NCBI GenBank assembly: GCA_002205965.3
Contig: NADL03000132.1
Span: 62,001 to 126,000 of the forward strand
DNA from: Kappaphycus alvarezii
Taxonomy: Eukaryota; Rhodophyta; Florideophyceae; Gigartinales; Solieriaceae
Direction: 5' to 3'
Length of the DNA: 64,000 bases
The translations under genes were made by a program, and so were the position numbers. The notes below the pieces were generated by a model. That model was not told where the DNA came from, did no database searches, and saw only the letters and a list, made by a program, of their open reading frames with translations. Shown here piece by piece: positions 28,766 to 40,560 of this stretch (the first letter of the stretch is position 1; every line of letters begins with the position of its first letter).

Positions 28766-29778
28766 CAGAACTGGCGTTAAAGTGAGGAATTTTTAGCTCT
28801 TTCTAGAGCTTATGAATTCACCCGAAGCTTTTCAAGAAAAGGTAGTTTTTTGCAATACGGCAGAACCACTCACTACATTCTACTGACATATAAGCTGACT
28901 TGGTATCAGCCATCATATCTCTTCCAGTAAATGAACCCCCTGTTTTCCTCCGCTGGGCAGCATCGAAGATACTCCTGCGTGATCATCCAGTGACAGAAAC
29001 ATACAGTTGGTGATAGATACTAAAAAACAACGGTATAGACTCCTTATGAACGCGGAACTAGGAATCAAAGTTTGCTAGGAGGTAAGTATTGCTCAATGTG
29101 CAACCATCTTTGCGAAGGAGGTGAGCGTGGTAAGGAAAAGAGTGCAGAAATCGGACCAGCCGTATTGTGGCAATGGCACATAGAGACAAGAAAAGGGAGG
29201 CCGCGTTACCTCAGGTCAGAGATTTTTTTTTGTAGGTCAACTTGCATAGGGGGCTAATTTATTGTGGTAGATATGTGGGTTGGTATCAAGTAAATTTGTA
29301 CCGGGGTCAGAGATGCGATGAAAACAAATAAGTTACCATAAATAATGGAGTCAGCACTAAAACGGCATGAGTGGGCTTTTGGACCGAGCAAGAAATAACA
29401 GTGGGTATCAGGGGGTTTTAGAGAAGGCTGAATGGAAATGAGCGGGAAAGGAAATCAGAACAGCACATCCATCTGTTGAAGGGTAGAAATGCTTCCAAAA
29501 TATGAAAAGTCAGAAGTTTAGTTTAAATTAGTCAATATCCTGTATAAAACATTTAGTTTGAAAATTAAGCAAATAATTTTATCTCTATCCCGGTGTCCTA
29601 CAGTGATGCTCCATTGTGGAGCAATATTTTTATTGAGGCCCATAATTTATGTTTATTGTGAATCATCAAGGAATAATTTTATCTGTTTGCACTGGCACTA
29701 TTTTATGCTGAATTCAGTGTGAAAAAATTTTTATGTCCTACAGTTGGGGTTTTATATTATACAGGCTATATTTGTGGC
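28766..29778. other. Unassigned spacer between Gypsy G2 and Copia C1
   Basis: About 1 kb without a recognisable gene or repeat. Composition becomes AT-rich towards 29.5 kb. Confidence 0.4.
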
Positions 29779-30184
29779 TTCGCCCCGGAGATGAGCGGGG
29801 ACGAGAGCCGAATCTCGACCAATTGGTTTGTGCTATACCGAGCACAATATTGGGGGGGAAGGAACCACACAAGTTTTGCTGTTGTTGTCGTTTTGTTCGT
29901 TGATGATGTGTTGTTGGTGATGATGTGCGGGATGCAACACCATCACTCTCTTTACACTGTAGATTACCCTGCCTGAGGTGCCCAGGTCAGGAGTATACTG
30001 TAGACTAGCTGACAGTGTACTGTAAAATAGCTGACAAAATGCAGTACAGTTGCATAGCCTAACTGACAGTATAAAGCAAAGTAAATTCATCTAAAATATA
30101 TCAATTCTAGTCATCATACGTAATGAATTGGAACTACTGTCGGTTGTCATTGTCCGCCTGACAAAAACATCTTCTAATTCTAAC
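29779..30184 (-). repeat. 3' LTR of Copia element C1
   Basis: Direct repeat of 36265-36674, nearly identical apart from a few substitutions and small indels (for example GATGATGTGTTG here against GATGATGTTGTTG there). On the minus strand it starts TGTTAGAATTAGAAGATG. The far end is TCCGGGGCGAA without a clear CA. Confidence 0.92.
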
Positions 30185-30258
30185 ATTCCCACCCTCTTTG
30201 TTCGTTTGAATCAAAAGAATTTAGCTTTCTCTATAAATCCATTGCTCAATTGGATGAC

Positions 30259-30735
30259 TTATGCGACCATCTCGGATGATGCTGTGTAGAATTGAGTCAC
30301 TTTTGAATTTTTTAGAGCTTCAGCAGGGTTGACCTCAGAGCGAATAGAATTGATGTTCTGGAGTTCTTTCGACTTGCAAAATTTCTTAACAGTAGCGATA
30401 TCTATCATGAGACGTTTCTCACTGGTCCTAGTTGCCCTAGTAATGACATCGAAAAGAGACAAGCTATCCGTAAACATGATGATAGGAACAGGTCTTAATA
30501 ACATTTTCTGTAAGTCATGTTTCAAAGCGTAGGACATATCGAATGCATCAGCTAATGCCATAATTTCACTGCCAAGTACGGACCTCGTGACACGTTTCGA
30601 TTTGTGAGATTACGAATAAAGCGGTTGACACTTGTCAGTTTCATCTACCTAGAAAAAAATGTATCCAAGCTGTGATGATCCGTCGATATTTGTAGCGAAT
30701 GATGCATCAGAGTAAAGACGCAAGTAAATTGATTT
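30259..30735 (-). pseudogene. RNase H of Copia element C1
   Basis: Minus-strand reading gives LRLYSDASFATNIDGSSQLGYIFF, VTRSVLGSEIMALADAFD and PIIMFTDSLSLFDVITR. These carry the catalytic Asp, Glu and Asp of a Copia RNase H (YSDAS, GSEIMAL, FTDS). One stop lies after CQPLYS. The C-terminal part LMIDIATVKKFCKSKELQNI is normal for the family. Confidence 0.8.
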
Positions 30736-30759
30736 CAAATCAAGCTTCGGAAACTTCAG

Positions 30760-31890
30760 TCGCATAGAGGTGTCGTTTCTGACGACCTTTAAGGCTAGAT
30801 TTATCTTTTTGATATGGTTCTGAGGATCTCTTTTGAATACGTCTTCCGTACGTTGAGCAGCTTGGGCGACCCAAAATGAAATGTGAGGCCTCGTGTACGC
30901 TATTTGTCCAAGCTAGTTTAGCCTTCTGTGATTTATACGACCTAAAAGAGGCATCAGTGGGAAGTAGTTTGAGTCTCTATGTAGTTGGATTGATGCACTT
31001 CGAAGCCACCTACGTTTACACTTGAAACGATTTTCGGTTTTCCTTGAGAACTTTTCAAAGTGCTCATTCCAGCTTGAAGTAAATCGTCGACATAGGTTAC
31101 ACAAAGGCCAGAAAGCTTCTTATCAATTACCTTAAAGAAGAATGATCCGTCATTAGTTGTAGATTCCATTCCAAGATCGGATCTTAAATGTTCGTAAATT
31201 GTTCTTCCCCAGTAATCACCACTGTCAGGGAGTCCGTAGAGGGCTTAAGAAGCTTAAGCATTGCATCAGGACCAAGCTCAAACTCCTTTGTCGGTTTTAC
31301 ATAGATGTCTCTAAGGAGTTTCTCGGCGCTTTGCAGATATGCTTGTGTAACATCCGTTGAGAAGAGTTTGAAGCCGAAATAGATGCAAGTCCAACTAGTA
31401 TTCTGATCGAATGTTGACGAGCAGTGCTAGTGTCATGGACAAGAAATTCTTTCATTTTATCCCTATGACCTTGTACGACGAATCTAGCTTTCCACACTTC
31501 ACGATTTGTACCAGAATCTTTGATGGCGAGTACAAACCTTCCACCTAGAACATTTGCGTTAGATGGTACTTCATCCTTGCATACTACTTTCCATGTGCCA
31601 CGTTCAATCAGTCCCATGATTTCCTTTCGTTTCGCTGGACCGAACTCAGCTGTGCGTGGATCTTTGGGATGAATAATTTCTGTAAGATGAGTAGAGAAGA
31701 GGGGACTAGGGGGGTTTTGAGAACGGAATGGTTTCAACATAGTTTGATAGAATTCAGAGGGGTGGAGAATTCGAAGGGTCGACAACTTCTTCCCTAATTT
31801 CGCGAAAGTACGGTTTCGCTTGTTGTGTGTTGAAACGTTGAATCGGTGAATTTCCCCTTTGAACATGAACAATTTTGTCATGGAAATCGA
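30760..31890 (-). pseudogene. Reverse transcriptase of Copia element C1
   Basis: The N-terminal part is at 31297-31881, with EIMGLIERGTWKVVCKDEVP, FVLAIKDSGTNREVWKARFVVQGHRD and the start of the DVTQAY region (ASNSSQRMLHKHI, frame-broken). The palm is at 30954-31169, with FFKVIDKKLSGLCVTYVDDLLQAG, where the YVDD catalytic box is intact. The frame changes in between. It would copy the element RNA to DNA; this copy is inactive because of the breaks. Confidence 0.8.
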
Positions 31891-31939
31891 TAACTGTATA
31901 AGGGCCTATCCATTCCTTCTCTTTCTCTCTGAAGATGAG

Positions 31940-32690
31940 ACTTCGTCACCGGATAGTAAACTCTGTCCGAAGCAGAAGGGACATTACTACTTAACGCAGT
32001 TGTAATATCTTTCTGCAATGATAGTGTTCATTTCCATCATGGCATCGGCAATAATTTTCATGCGTTCACTTTGCTGGGGTAGTTTGAGTTTAAAACTGGG
32101 AACCTCGGTTGGATTCCAAATACCAGAAATGAAGGGACTAAACCATTTTCTCCAATGGTGTCATTCATGCTTTGTTAGCAATCTCGAGGAGAAGCTCCTT
32201 TCTGATGTGGGGGTACATTCGATGAACCTTTCGAAAGATACGGCGTAGCGGAGCATGAAGTCGTTCCCCTATACCGAGAGAGTTATGGGCTTCAACACCA
32301 GAAATTCTAAGTTTGATTCCACATCCATTCAAGATGTCTTTCCATCGGGGAGAGTTAAATACTGATCCTGCGTCGGTCCGAATCTGATTAGGGTATCCAG
32401 AGTACTTTAGACACCAGGCCTCAAGAAAAGCAAGCCAGATTCCTTCAACACTCTGATTGTATCCTGAGCTCGGGTCTAAGAAAACGGCGCTTGAAAAATG
32501 ATGGCTGTATCGATAACATGGAGGACTGGTTGATTGTTGATAAACATTAAATCTAGAGATAGTTCGTCACCAAAAACCAGTTCATCTGTATCTTGCATGG
32601 ATACCTTGAAGCGAATGGGAGTAGGACAACGTTGACAGTATCGCAATGTCGCGAAATTTTTCGAGGATTTGTTTCGTATTAGCATCACAC
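31940..32690 (-). pseudogene. Integrase of Copia element C1
   Basis: The frame at 32476-32688 reads LRYCQRCPTPIRFKVSMQD then ELSLDLMFINNQPVLHVIDTA, the zinc-binding end and the first catalytic Asp region. It continues near 32240-32470 as WLAFLEAWCLKYSGYPNQIRTDAGSVFNSPRW and GVEAHNSLGIGERLHAPLRR, with second Asp (RTDAGS) and Glu (GIGERLH). All three catalytic acidic residues can be seen. Stops occur after 32170. Confidence 0.78.
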
Positions 32691-32718
32691 TCTTCCGGTC
32701 GGGCCTTTTTGAGAAGAT

Positions 32719-33220
32719 TCAATAATTTTTCAGTGGAAGGGTGATGGAAACCTCGATGAGTTTAGTCAGCTCGCTATGGGTAAAGTTGATGACACTTTGG
32801 TTCCATAGAAGGTAAGCATGACCATTTTTGCGAACAACAGGCATCTTCCATTGCAGGACTGGATTACACATAGTGTTTTCCACGTTGTTGAAATAAACCT
32901 GTATCCTGTCAAGTGTGTCAAGTCCAAGCAAGAATGGTATATCTGAATTGACGACATCAACCTGGAAAGATATAGGAGATGTGGCAGAGGGATCAGAATA
33001 CCAATCGAGCCGATAGCACGCTGAACGTGTTGTCCAAACCTGTATAGGTTTCTGCTTTTTTCATCTTGAATTTATTACCCATGAATCTACAATACGCACG
33101 GGCTTGCTGAAGACCAATGACTGTTCTTTGAGCACCAGAGTCAATGCATGCCCCTTGCCATTCCGTTTGCCCTTTCAGGCTCAGTTTTCTGTGGAAGGCA
33201 ACCGTTTCTGCATCAGTCAA
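32719..33220 (-). pseudogene. Aspartic protease of Copia element C1
   Basis: The frame at 32993-33220 has WQGACIDSGAQRTVIGLQQARAY, a D-S-G active site. A following frame (32719-32931) starts MLGLDTLDRIQVYFN, the second conserved motif (LLGLD) of these proteases. A frame change lies between at about 32950. It would mature Gag and Pol. Confidence 0.75.
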
Positions 33221-33444
33221 GAAAACATCATGGGGAAGTATGTGTTTTTGATGAATTGGATACGTCGACTGAAGTTAGAACTTATATCGACTCTAGATGG
33301 AGTCCTACTTTTCTGGAGAGCAGTACCGAATGAGAAATCTTTCATACGGGAGGGTGATTTACTGTTCCTTAAAGAAAATTTTCAGGACCAAAATCTACAT
33401 CAAAGCTCTCTGTATAGGATCCCATGATGTCATTGTGAAAATTT

Positions 33445-34806
33445 TCAGCCGTAACTGGGATTTCTTGCTCTTGGGACATTATTTCCTTCATCTTCATTGG
33501 AGCAGTCAATTTTCTCCTCAGTGTCGTTGAACGGATCTTCTGCGTCCTCATTATCACTAAACATGGCATCTTCGACTTGTTGACATAGTTCGAAGAGGAT
33601 TTGCTTAGCACGACCTGGATTTCTGCTTAACGCATTGCTGACATTATTCATGACATTCCGAGGCATAGGGCATTCTCGAATGAAATGATTTTTGTCTCCA
33701 CAATTGTTACACCGGCGAACATTTCCGAAGCGGTCAAGACCATTTTTGCCGGGTGTATCCTTACGATAGCCATTGGAACGATTGGATTGTTCTTGACGGC
33801 GTAGATATGACGCGGGAGCAGACGAACGCGATCCTGGTTTACGGGGCTTACCATATGTTCCGTGGTTGAAGTAGAGACCAGGAATATTCGGAATTGTCGG
33901 AGGTGCGTTCGGTCTCAATGAGGGTTCCGAACGACCAGGAGCTTTGGAATCTCTGGTTTCCTTCAATCTCTTCTTGATTTATCAACCAACTTGAATCAAG
34001 AAGTGTACAGCTGTTGAAAATTCCACTGGGGTTTTGCCGATAGAGCATTTGCGATTGATGTTTAGCCCAGGGCGCACCAACGACAGCCTTATAGAGGTAC
34101 TCGACTTTGTCTTCCTCAGACCTGTGCTGCGGGGGACCTTGCGGAGCAAATTTGGTGATTGTCTCCCTTAGTTCTTCCAACGCCTCAGGCACAGTACAAC
34201 GCTTGCTTTCGATTACAGCGGAAAGTCTTAAGCTTTGAAGGTGTTTACGAATTCTATTCTGACGGGTAGAACTATTGTATTCTTCCCTCATAATAGCTAC
34301 CGCTTCCGAAAACATTTCACAGCGCCCAGAGATATGCTCACGGTAGAACCGTTTCGCTTCACCTTCGAAAACGTTATGGAAGTATTGCAACTTCTTATCG
34401 TTAGGGAGTTCATAATCCGTGGTGGCATCGAGGTAGTTGGATATGTATTCGTTGATATCCTCACCAAGTTTACCTGTAAACTTTTCCGCGTATTTGAAAC
34501 GAGTTGCAAGGTTGTGAGCAACCCTCGAATCGTCAGCATAGCGAGATTTCTCATAACTTGAGAGGTTGAATGGACTTCATTATGTCTTTTCGCACTAGCG
34601 AGTACGGCATATGCTTCGTTCTTATCCTGTTCCGACCGATAAAGCATTGATGGGATTCCCAAAAATACGCGAATTTTCTGGATGCTGAGTGTACTCCAGC
34701 CCTTGTAGTTGCAAGTAGTCGCGGAGAAGCCTGAACAGTACCGCAGGGCCAGAAAGAAATTCTGTGTTGTAAAGGATTTCCACGGGGAGATCTTCGCGAA
34801 GGCCAA
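33445..34806 (-). pseudogene. Gag of Copia element C1
   Basis: Three overlapping minus frames: 34297-34806 (N-terminal), 33848-34390 (FHNVFEGEAKRFYREHI, RNRIRKHLQSLRL, the capsid-like helices) and 33445-33966. The last carries an intact knuckle RRCNNCGDKNHFIRECPMPR (C-x2-C-x4-H-x4-C) that would bind RNA, followed by an acidic tail NEDAEDPFNDTEE. Frame breaks lie near 34330 and 33960. The domain order gag-knuckle-protease is normal. Confidence 0.75.
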
Positions 34807-35028
34807 TTATCGCATCTTCATGCGAAGGTTGCGGGTCGGCATTTATGTAAAGAGAAGAGCAGCTTTAACGTTGCAATGTGATGGGGAAATTGGTTTATAT
34901 GCGTTAAGGCATTTCTGGATATACTCCAGAGTGACCATCTTGAGGTGCCCTTTTCAACGGTTCCTGATGATAGAGGAATTTAGTCTTTAGGGTGTATTAG
35001 GGGGGGTTGGAACTATTTAAAGAAGTCC

Positions 35029-35727
35029 TAGCGGAGTCGTTCGTTCTTGACGTGCTTCTTGGTGAGAATATGACGATCGGCGTCAGGCTTGTTGTGGATG
35101 GTGATATTGCACAACTCGCAGTGGAAACCCCTCGGGTTTTCGAGTTTCCAGACCTTGTAAATGTGGTCCTTACCTTTCTTGTGGACGTTGAGCTGCAGGT
35201 GAGATGAAAAATTGCGGTCGCAAGTCTCGCAATGGGCTTGACGTGTCTTGCCCTTCTTTTCTTCCTGATGCGGTCGTTCGCTACGCGGAAGATGTGGTGC
35301 GAAAGCCCTTCTTCTATCGGCCTCAGCTGACGAGAGCTAGAAGCACGGGCGCGCGGAGCTTCAGGCGTCGCGGTAGGGACTGGGAGCCTTGGAATTCGAG
35401 ACGGTGGGTGTGGAGGAGGAGGAGGATAGGCAGCGGTAGAAGGCGGTGCGGGAGGAGGCGGAGTACGAGAAGAGGAAGCCGCGGTGACAGGTCTTCCGGA
35501 GGGAGGGGGCGGTGTCTAAATTTACTACCGGTTGCCGGCGCGGAGAGGATATAGTCACCGGGCGTTGACGTAGGGAGAAAGAACGTTCTCCCGGTACTTC
35601 CTCCGCGGCGCTCACTGCCTCGTGATCGATGAGGGCAGGGGCCGTTCCGTTCCTCGTCAGAGTCAAGCTCTGAACCGAAGACGTCCTCCAGGTGTTCACG
35701 TAGCGTAGACACTATGTAGAAACCCAC
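35029..35727 (-). CDS. C2H2 zinc-finger reading frame carried inside Copia element C1
   Basis: On the minus strand, from about 35337 to the stop at 35029-35031, a frame encodes KTRQAHCETCDRNFSSHLQL then VHKKGKDH, and FHCELCNITIHNKPDADRH then KKHVKNERLR-stop. These are two U1/matrin-like C2H2 fingers (C-x2-C-x12-H-x5-H), the type that binds RNA or DNA. An in-frame TAG at about 35337 precedes it. An upstream open region (35361-35727, with Ser/Arg- and Pro-rich text) could be a first exon joined through an AG acceptor near 35325-35340; this is not proven. It sits between the 5' LTR and gag, where Copia elements normally carry no gene. It could be a captured host exon or an element-specific extra ORF. 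Confidence 0.6.
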
Positions 35728-35739
35728 TGGTCAGTATGT

Positions 35740-36264
35740 TAGATACCTTTTTTTACCTGCAATAAAGCTAAGGTTAACTTACTAGTTATAAGATACCCTG
35801 CAGTGATACCTAGAACAGCTAGGTGACCAAAGCAAGCTAGAGCTTAAAACAAAAAGGCACAAACGGTTAAAGAAATGTAGCAACAGCTTCCAAGAACAAA
35901 GTAGCCAACCACAACCAGCGAGCCAAGTATATTCCAACCAGTACCAAGAACGCGTAGAACCACAGCCAGACCACAACCAGACACAACGTAGGATTAGAAA
36001 GACCAAGACGGTGAAACCAAAGCATTGGAGCCAACACCGTAGACCAGTACCAGGCACTCCAGACAGTAATGAGGAACCAAGAGCGGAAGCAAGACCAAAC
36101 ACGATACCAAAACCAAGACTAAAGCTAAACTAAACCAGTTACCACAGACCAACCCTAGCACCAAAACAGCAGAGAAGCAGCAATAGTTTTCAAAGCAGCA
36201 ACGGGGGCAATACTATTCAAGTCAGCAGAACGGGGAGGGCGAAAGTTAAATTCCGCAATACGGT
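35740..36264. other. Copia C1 5' leader, ACCA-rich
   Basis: The non-coding leader next to the 5' LTR is dominated by ACCA, CCAAG and CCAGA words on the plus strand. There is no good match to the common initiator-Met primer-binding site next to the LTR, so the priming tRNA is unknown. Confidence 0.5.
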
Positions 36265-36674
36265 TTCGCCCCGGAGATGAGCGGGGACGAGAGCCGAATC
36301 TCGACCAATTGGTTTGTGCTATACCGAGCACAATATTGGGGGGGAAGGAACCACACAAGTTTTGCTGTTGTTGTCGTTTTGTTCGTTGATGATGTTGTTG
36401 TTGGTGATGATGTGCGGGATGCAACACCATCACTCTCTTTTACACTGTAGATTACCCTGCCTGAGGTGCCTAGGTCAGGAGTATACTGTAGACTAGCTGA
36501 CAGTGTACTGTAAAATAGCTGACAAAATGCAGTACAGTTGCATAGCCTAACTGACAGTATAAAGCAAAGTAAATTAATCTAAAATATATATCAATTCTAG
36601 TCATCATACGTAATGAATTGGAACTACTGTCGGTTGTCATTGTCTGCCTGAGAAGAACATCCTCTAATTCTACC
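36265..36674 (-). repeat. 5' LTR of Copia element C1
   Basis: Direct repeat of 29779-30184. It starts TGGTAGAATTAGAGGATG on the minus strand. Outside it (36675 onward) the sequence turns sharply AT-rich. Confidence 0.92.
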
Positions 36675-37246
36675 AATAATTAATTCATTTATGCTACCAC
36701 TGGAAAATACTGCAATAATTATTGCTGAGCCCTGAATTATGTCTACCAAAATTATTGCACGGCTCACCTGATTTTTGTAGCAGGTTCCATTCTGGTGTAG
36801 AATACAGTATATATAGTCTAGATTGTTAGAAATATTTTTTACATGCTTGGGCCATCGAAATATTCCCCTCGATCACCTATCATTAAATTTGGTTTTCTGT
36901 TCATTATTTATTTAAGTCCAATTGTGGTATTTATATATTTATTCAAGTTGGAACTATTTATTATTTGGATCTACCTATCCCAATTATTATGCAGTTAGGT
37001 TCAGTGCTCTGGTCACGAGGAATGATTACAAAGATAGCGTTCCAGTAGAGATATACTCTTGAGCGCCAAGAATTCCATGGAAGCTCTTACTTGAAAACCC
37101 TCCAAATCTAACATTCGCCCCCCGCTAGCCATATGTCAGATCTCCTTCAATGTACCCAATATCAAAACATTCGCCATATTCGGCACACTCACCAGTCAGT
37201 GAGCGAGTTCTACTATAAACTGCAAATCTTATGATTTTCTCCTTGA
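36675..37246. other. AT-rich spacer downstream of the haloperoxidase pseudogene
   Basis: AT-rich to about 37000, then mixed. No gene recognised. It may include the 3' UTR of the haloperoxidase pseudogene (minus strand). Confidence 0.4.
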
Positions 37247-37251
37247 AATCA

Positions 37252-38916
37252 TCAATGGTCTATTACAGAACCCAGCCTTTCCACATCGCTGGTCATCATT
37301 TCAAGGACTTTTTCCCAGTTACGATTGAGACTCGTTTCTGTCATTCCCTCCTGAAACAAGCGAAAACTCCGCCGCTGCCCTGTTTGCAATCTGAGACCCG
37401 ACAATATCCCTCCAATCGAATCAAATCGCCAGTGCACTCCGTTAAATACTCGCGAGTCCTGGTTCTGCTGAATGCAGTCCTCTAGCGTGAGTGTCTGTGT
37501 AACCACCGACGGGGCTCGTTTGTGAATCCATCAATGGTTAACCCGTTGAACTCGTCCGAAGTAAAATTTAGGCTTACAGCTTCCGGGGGCATCCCAAAAC
37601 ATCAGCCAAAGTCTGGAAAGCAGCCGTTCCAAACGTGGAGTGGCCTGACGGATATGCTGGGAAGTCTGGATTCAACCCCACACACTTTGGAACTGTTTCC
37701 GGGTTTATGTTACTGAATGGAACCCCGAACGGGCTCCAATCTGTATCCGGCTCCACTGCATCCTCCCGAATCCCAAGCGTTGGCCTCCACAGATCGTACT
37801 CAAACTTCCAGAACCACGCTGCGATCCCAGCGTCCGCCATGGCCCCATTCACAGCAGTCAGCGCCCTCAACTGGTTTTCGAAGGAGAGTTTGTACAACTC
37901 CGGAACCGCAAGCACCACCTGCAAGTAAAGTCTCGGAGGTACGCGATTTCTGGCATCCCATCATACCCCAAAAAGTGCCCAGCTCGTTGAGGAGCAAATC
38001 ATCCGAAAATTTCATATTGTTACATTGGCCTGTTTTCCCTGACCTCCGTTAAGTTGCTCCGATACTCCTCAGATGCGAGGGCAGGAGGAGGGGCCAGAAA
38101 AGCGTCCTTGGTAACGTCACGGATAATAAACGGCTTCACTGTCCCCCAGGAGCGCCCAAAGTTTGGCTGCGTGCCTGTCTCATTGGTGACAATGTTGAAG
38201 TTCGGATCAGGTTGATGGAAGGGAGGCTGGAAGGTGAATATGTCATCTAGCTGATTGCGATTGGATCCGTCAGTGATGCGCGAGCTGACCCAAGCATCGG
38301 CGACTAATTGACCGAAATACCGAGCCTCGGTTCGAACACCGTTGGTTCCGACTCGCTGGACCACTTGAATAGCTTCATCGGAACGGGTATAGAGTCTCCT
38401 GGCGGCGTAATAGGCGGCAGATAGTGATGCCAATCGACACTGGCGCTGAACCAGGGTGTTCGCATTGCTCGGCCGGCGAAAAGGCCTCTGCAATTCACGC
38501 ACCAATTCTTCAGCACGCTGGCGAAGTCTCTCTTGTGTTTTGCCGTTAATTTTAGGATCGAATCGGTTAGTACAGAGTGCGTAGGCATCGTGAGCAGCGA
38601 AGAACATAATAGCCATGGCACGAGAGGTACGAGTAGGTCCACCATGCTGCGGGGACGGATTTCGACTGCCGGCGCGGGGAGTGTAGTCGAGTTGTATGGT
38701 GTTAATGACGAGGTGGCTGAGGCCTATGATGGAGTTGGGCCTTTGACAGGTTCCCAGAGGGTTTCCAACGGTGCAGACGAAACCAGTGTTACAGTCAGAG
38801 ATGGAAAAGCATTGGTCACCTATGGTACCCCTGCGATTTGGGGGCGGGATGTCGGGCTGAGGAGGATCGGACAGGGGAAGGGAATTCCAGACGCTGTTGG
38901 GAAAGAAAGGGCGCAA
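37252..38916 (-). pseudogene. Vanadium-dependent haloperoxidase pseudogene
   Basis: Three consecutive minus-strand pieces make up an algal-type vanadium haloperoxidase, which oxidises bromide, chloride or iodide with peroxide. Piece 1 (38020-38916) is the helical N-terminal half (AIMFFAAHDAYALCTNRF, SAAYYAARRLY). Piece 2 (37574-37924) holds KFEYDLWRPTLGIR (Lys and Arg of the vanadate site) and FPAYPSGHSTFGTAAF (Ser-Gly-His). Piece 3 (37252-37506) holds SRVFNGVHWRFDSIGG (Arg and the vanadium-binding His). All vanadate-site residues are present. Stops at about 38023 and 38002, and frame changes near 37925, 37573 and 37520, break it. The region between pieces 1 and 2 still reads GHFLGYDGMPEIAY, so it is not simply an intron. 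No ATG starts piece 1 (TTG after an in-frame stop). Summed length, about 560 residues, is normal for the family. Confidence 0.88.
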
Positions 38917-38929
38917 AAGAATTTAGTCC

Positions 38930-39624
38930 AATGATGAGTGAAACCCGGTTCATCTCTAGTAGTGGCGGCAAATGTTTCTGAGAGATCCTCTGCACGGTGG
39001 TAATGAAATGGTGGACCCGCAGATGGATGGAAATAGCAATGAGGAGAAGGTTAGAATTTTGCTTTTCTGGTAGTTTCGAGGAAGTTTAAAGATATCGAGT
39101 GCACTGTTCGGGGTTGGATGGTTGAAGAGGAACGTTACTAATAGGTGATGAAAGACAGCTCCTTAAACAGCGAGACGGTGCTGTGTTGGGCGGCATGCTT
39201 CAGACAACAAGCAGCTCGGAGCGATAACTAGATGTTAACTAACTGAGGGTTATTGTCACGCGGAGGAGGAATGTTGATTTAACTAATGCCTTTTGTTGAC
39301 TGTTGACAGCGTCGTGAGTGCAGGAGGGCGACCAATAAAGTGCTTATCCGTGAACAGAGGTTAGTATCTGCGGGATTGGTAATCAGACTGGAGTACAGAA
39401 GGGCAGCGCCCCTTGCAGTTGAAGAAGAGAAGAACGCCAAAGTTTCACGGAATTGTTGGGGGTGAAGCAGCGTACAATGCAATTTGACGGATCTGCTGAA
39501 GAGGCTTACTTTAGGTGACCGCAGTCCGTGGAGAAAGTAACCATGCTGGTTTTCTTGTGTGGTATGCACAGGTTCATTACTTGATTGAAAACCCAACGTT
39601 CTCGTCACATTAAAGATAAAAATC
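38930..39624. other. Unassigned spacer upstream of the haloperoxidase pseudogene
   Basis: No gene recognised. It would hold the promoter of the haloperoxidase gene, but I see no convincing TATA or initiator element. Confidence 0.4.
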
Positions 39625-39950
39625 TATGCAGTTCTCGTTCGGAAAGAGGTGGAGACCGCAGGTTGTGCAGCCCAAGTTAGCAACAACTCAGGGCTAACAT
39701 GACGTAACGTAAAAACATCTGTCTCATTTGGAACAGGAGGAACTATGTGCTCATTAACTTTTTTAGTGTGAGGCCAGTTGTTCCCCGAATGATTTCTTAT
39801 AATTGTTGAGAGATATTATTGGTCCCAGGTGTGCTGAATATGCCCACCATTAGAATGTCTGCAAGGACCATGAGGAAACTGCAATTCCTGGCAGTGGCTG
39901 TTAGCCGATCCCAAGAGATAGCCTGCAAAAGTGGAGTTATAATCAAGATA
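39625..39950 (+). repeat. Dispersed 330-bp repeat, copy 2
   Basis: Inverted partner of 23720-24058, aligned along its whole length. The two copies bracket about 15.6 kb that includes Gypsy G2, Copia C1 and the haloperoxidase pseudogene. Confidence 0.75.
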
Positions 39951-40560
39951 TCTTTTAGGGTTACTATTGTGAACATCGCTCAAACCAAAAGGGACGTACG
40001 GTTATGGAGGTTGGAACACTCTGATGCATGAATGATTGAAAAAATTGAAAGTCTCGAGTGAGGCGGCTTGGCGTAATATACACAACAAACAACAACAAAC
40101 ATACGCTTTTGTGAAATGGTCACTAAACCGAGCTGGTCACTCAAGCAGCATAATAGACACATCGCCAGTTTTCAGTTTCCTTGCTGAAATGAGTGACACG
40201 GGTATTCGCAATTGCCCCGAGAAAAGACACGTGTCTACTCACAATAACTGTGCTGAATGCGCCTTCACCCTACATTTTCCTTCCTTGTTGCCGAACGCGT
40301 TGCCCAATAACCCAACGTTCCGCTTACGTCTTTACATCGCTGGTTTCTAACAAGTGCTACGTCACATCCGGCGACTCTTGCTGCCCTTCTCAAAGACGAT
40401 CGGCGAGGGAAACAATATTTGTCTAGCGCTTCCCTCATCCTCGGTCGACATTTCGCAAAGGCAGAGCTTTGTAGCCGACCGTAAGTATTTGCATGTTCAA
40501 TTTTTTGCCGTGCATTGCTGGTCAGTGACAATGGCCACGTGGCTACTTGGGATTAGAGAG
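39951..40560. other. Unassigned spacer
   Basis: Mixed composition. Short frames only (for example 40265-40531 minus), none recognised. Confidence 0.35.

Larger units (their letters stand above)
29779..36674 (-). mobile_element. Ty1/Copia LTR retrotransposon (element C1)
   Basis: Direct LTRs of about 406 and 410 bp bound a minus-strand internal region with gag, protease, integrase, RT and RNase H in the Copia order (integrase before RT). A purine tract AAAGAGGGTGGGAA lies directly before the 3' LTR, which starts TGTTAGAATTAG. The LTRs are very similar by eye, so the insertion is young compared with the Gypsy elements, yet the coding frames carry several stops. An extra zinc-finger frame lies between the 5' LTR and gag. 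Confidence 0.9.

Noticed and set aside
38020..38044. Intron in the haloperoxidase between 38025 and 37925 (GTAACA...TTGCAG)
   Set aside because: The putative intron still encodes a conserved GYDGMP-like segment, so frame decay is the better explanation.
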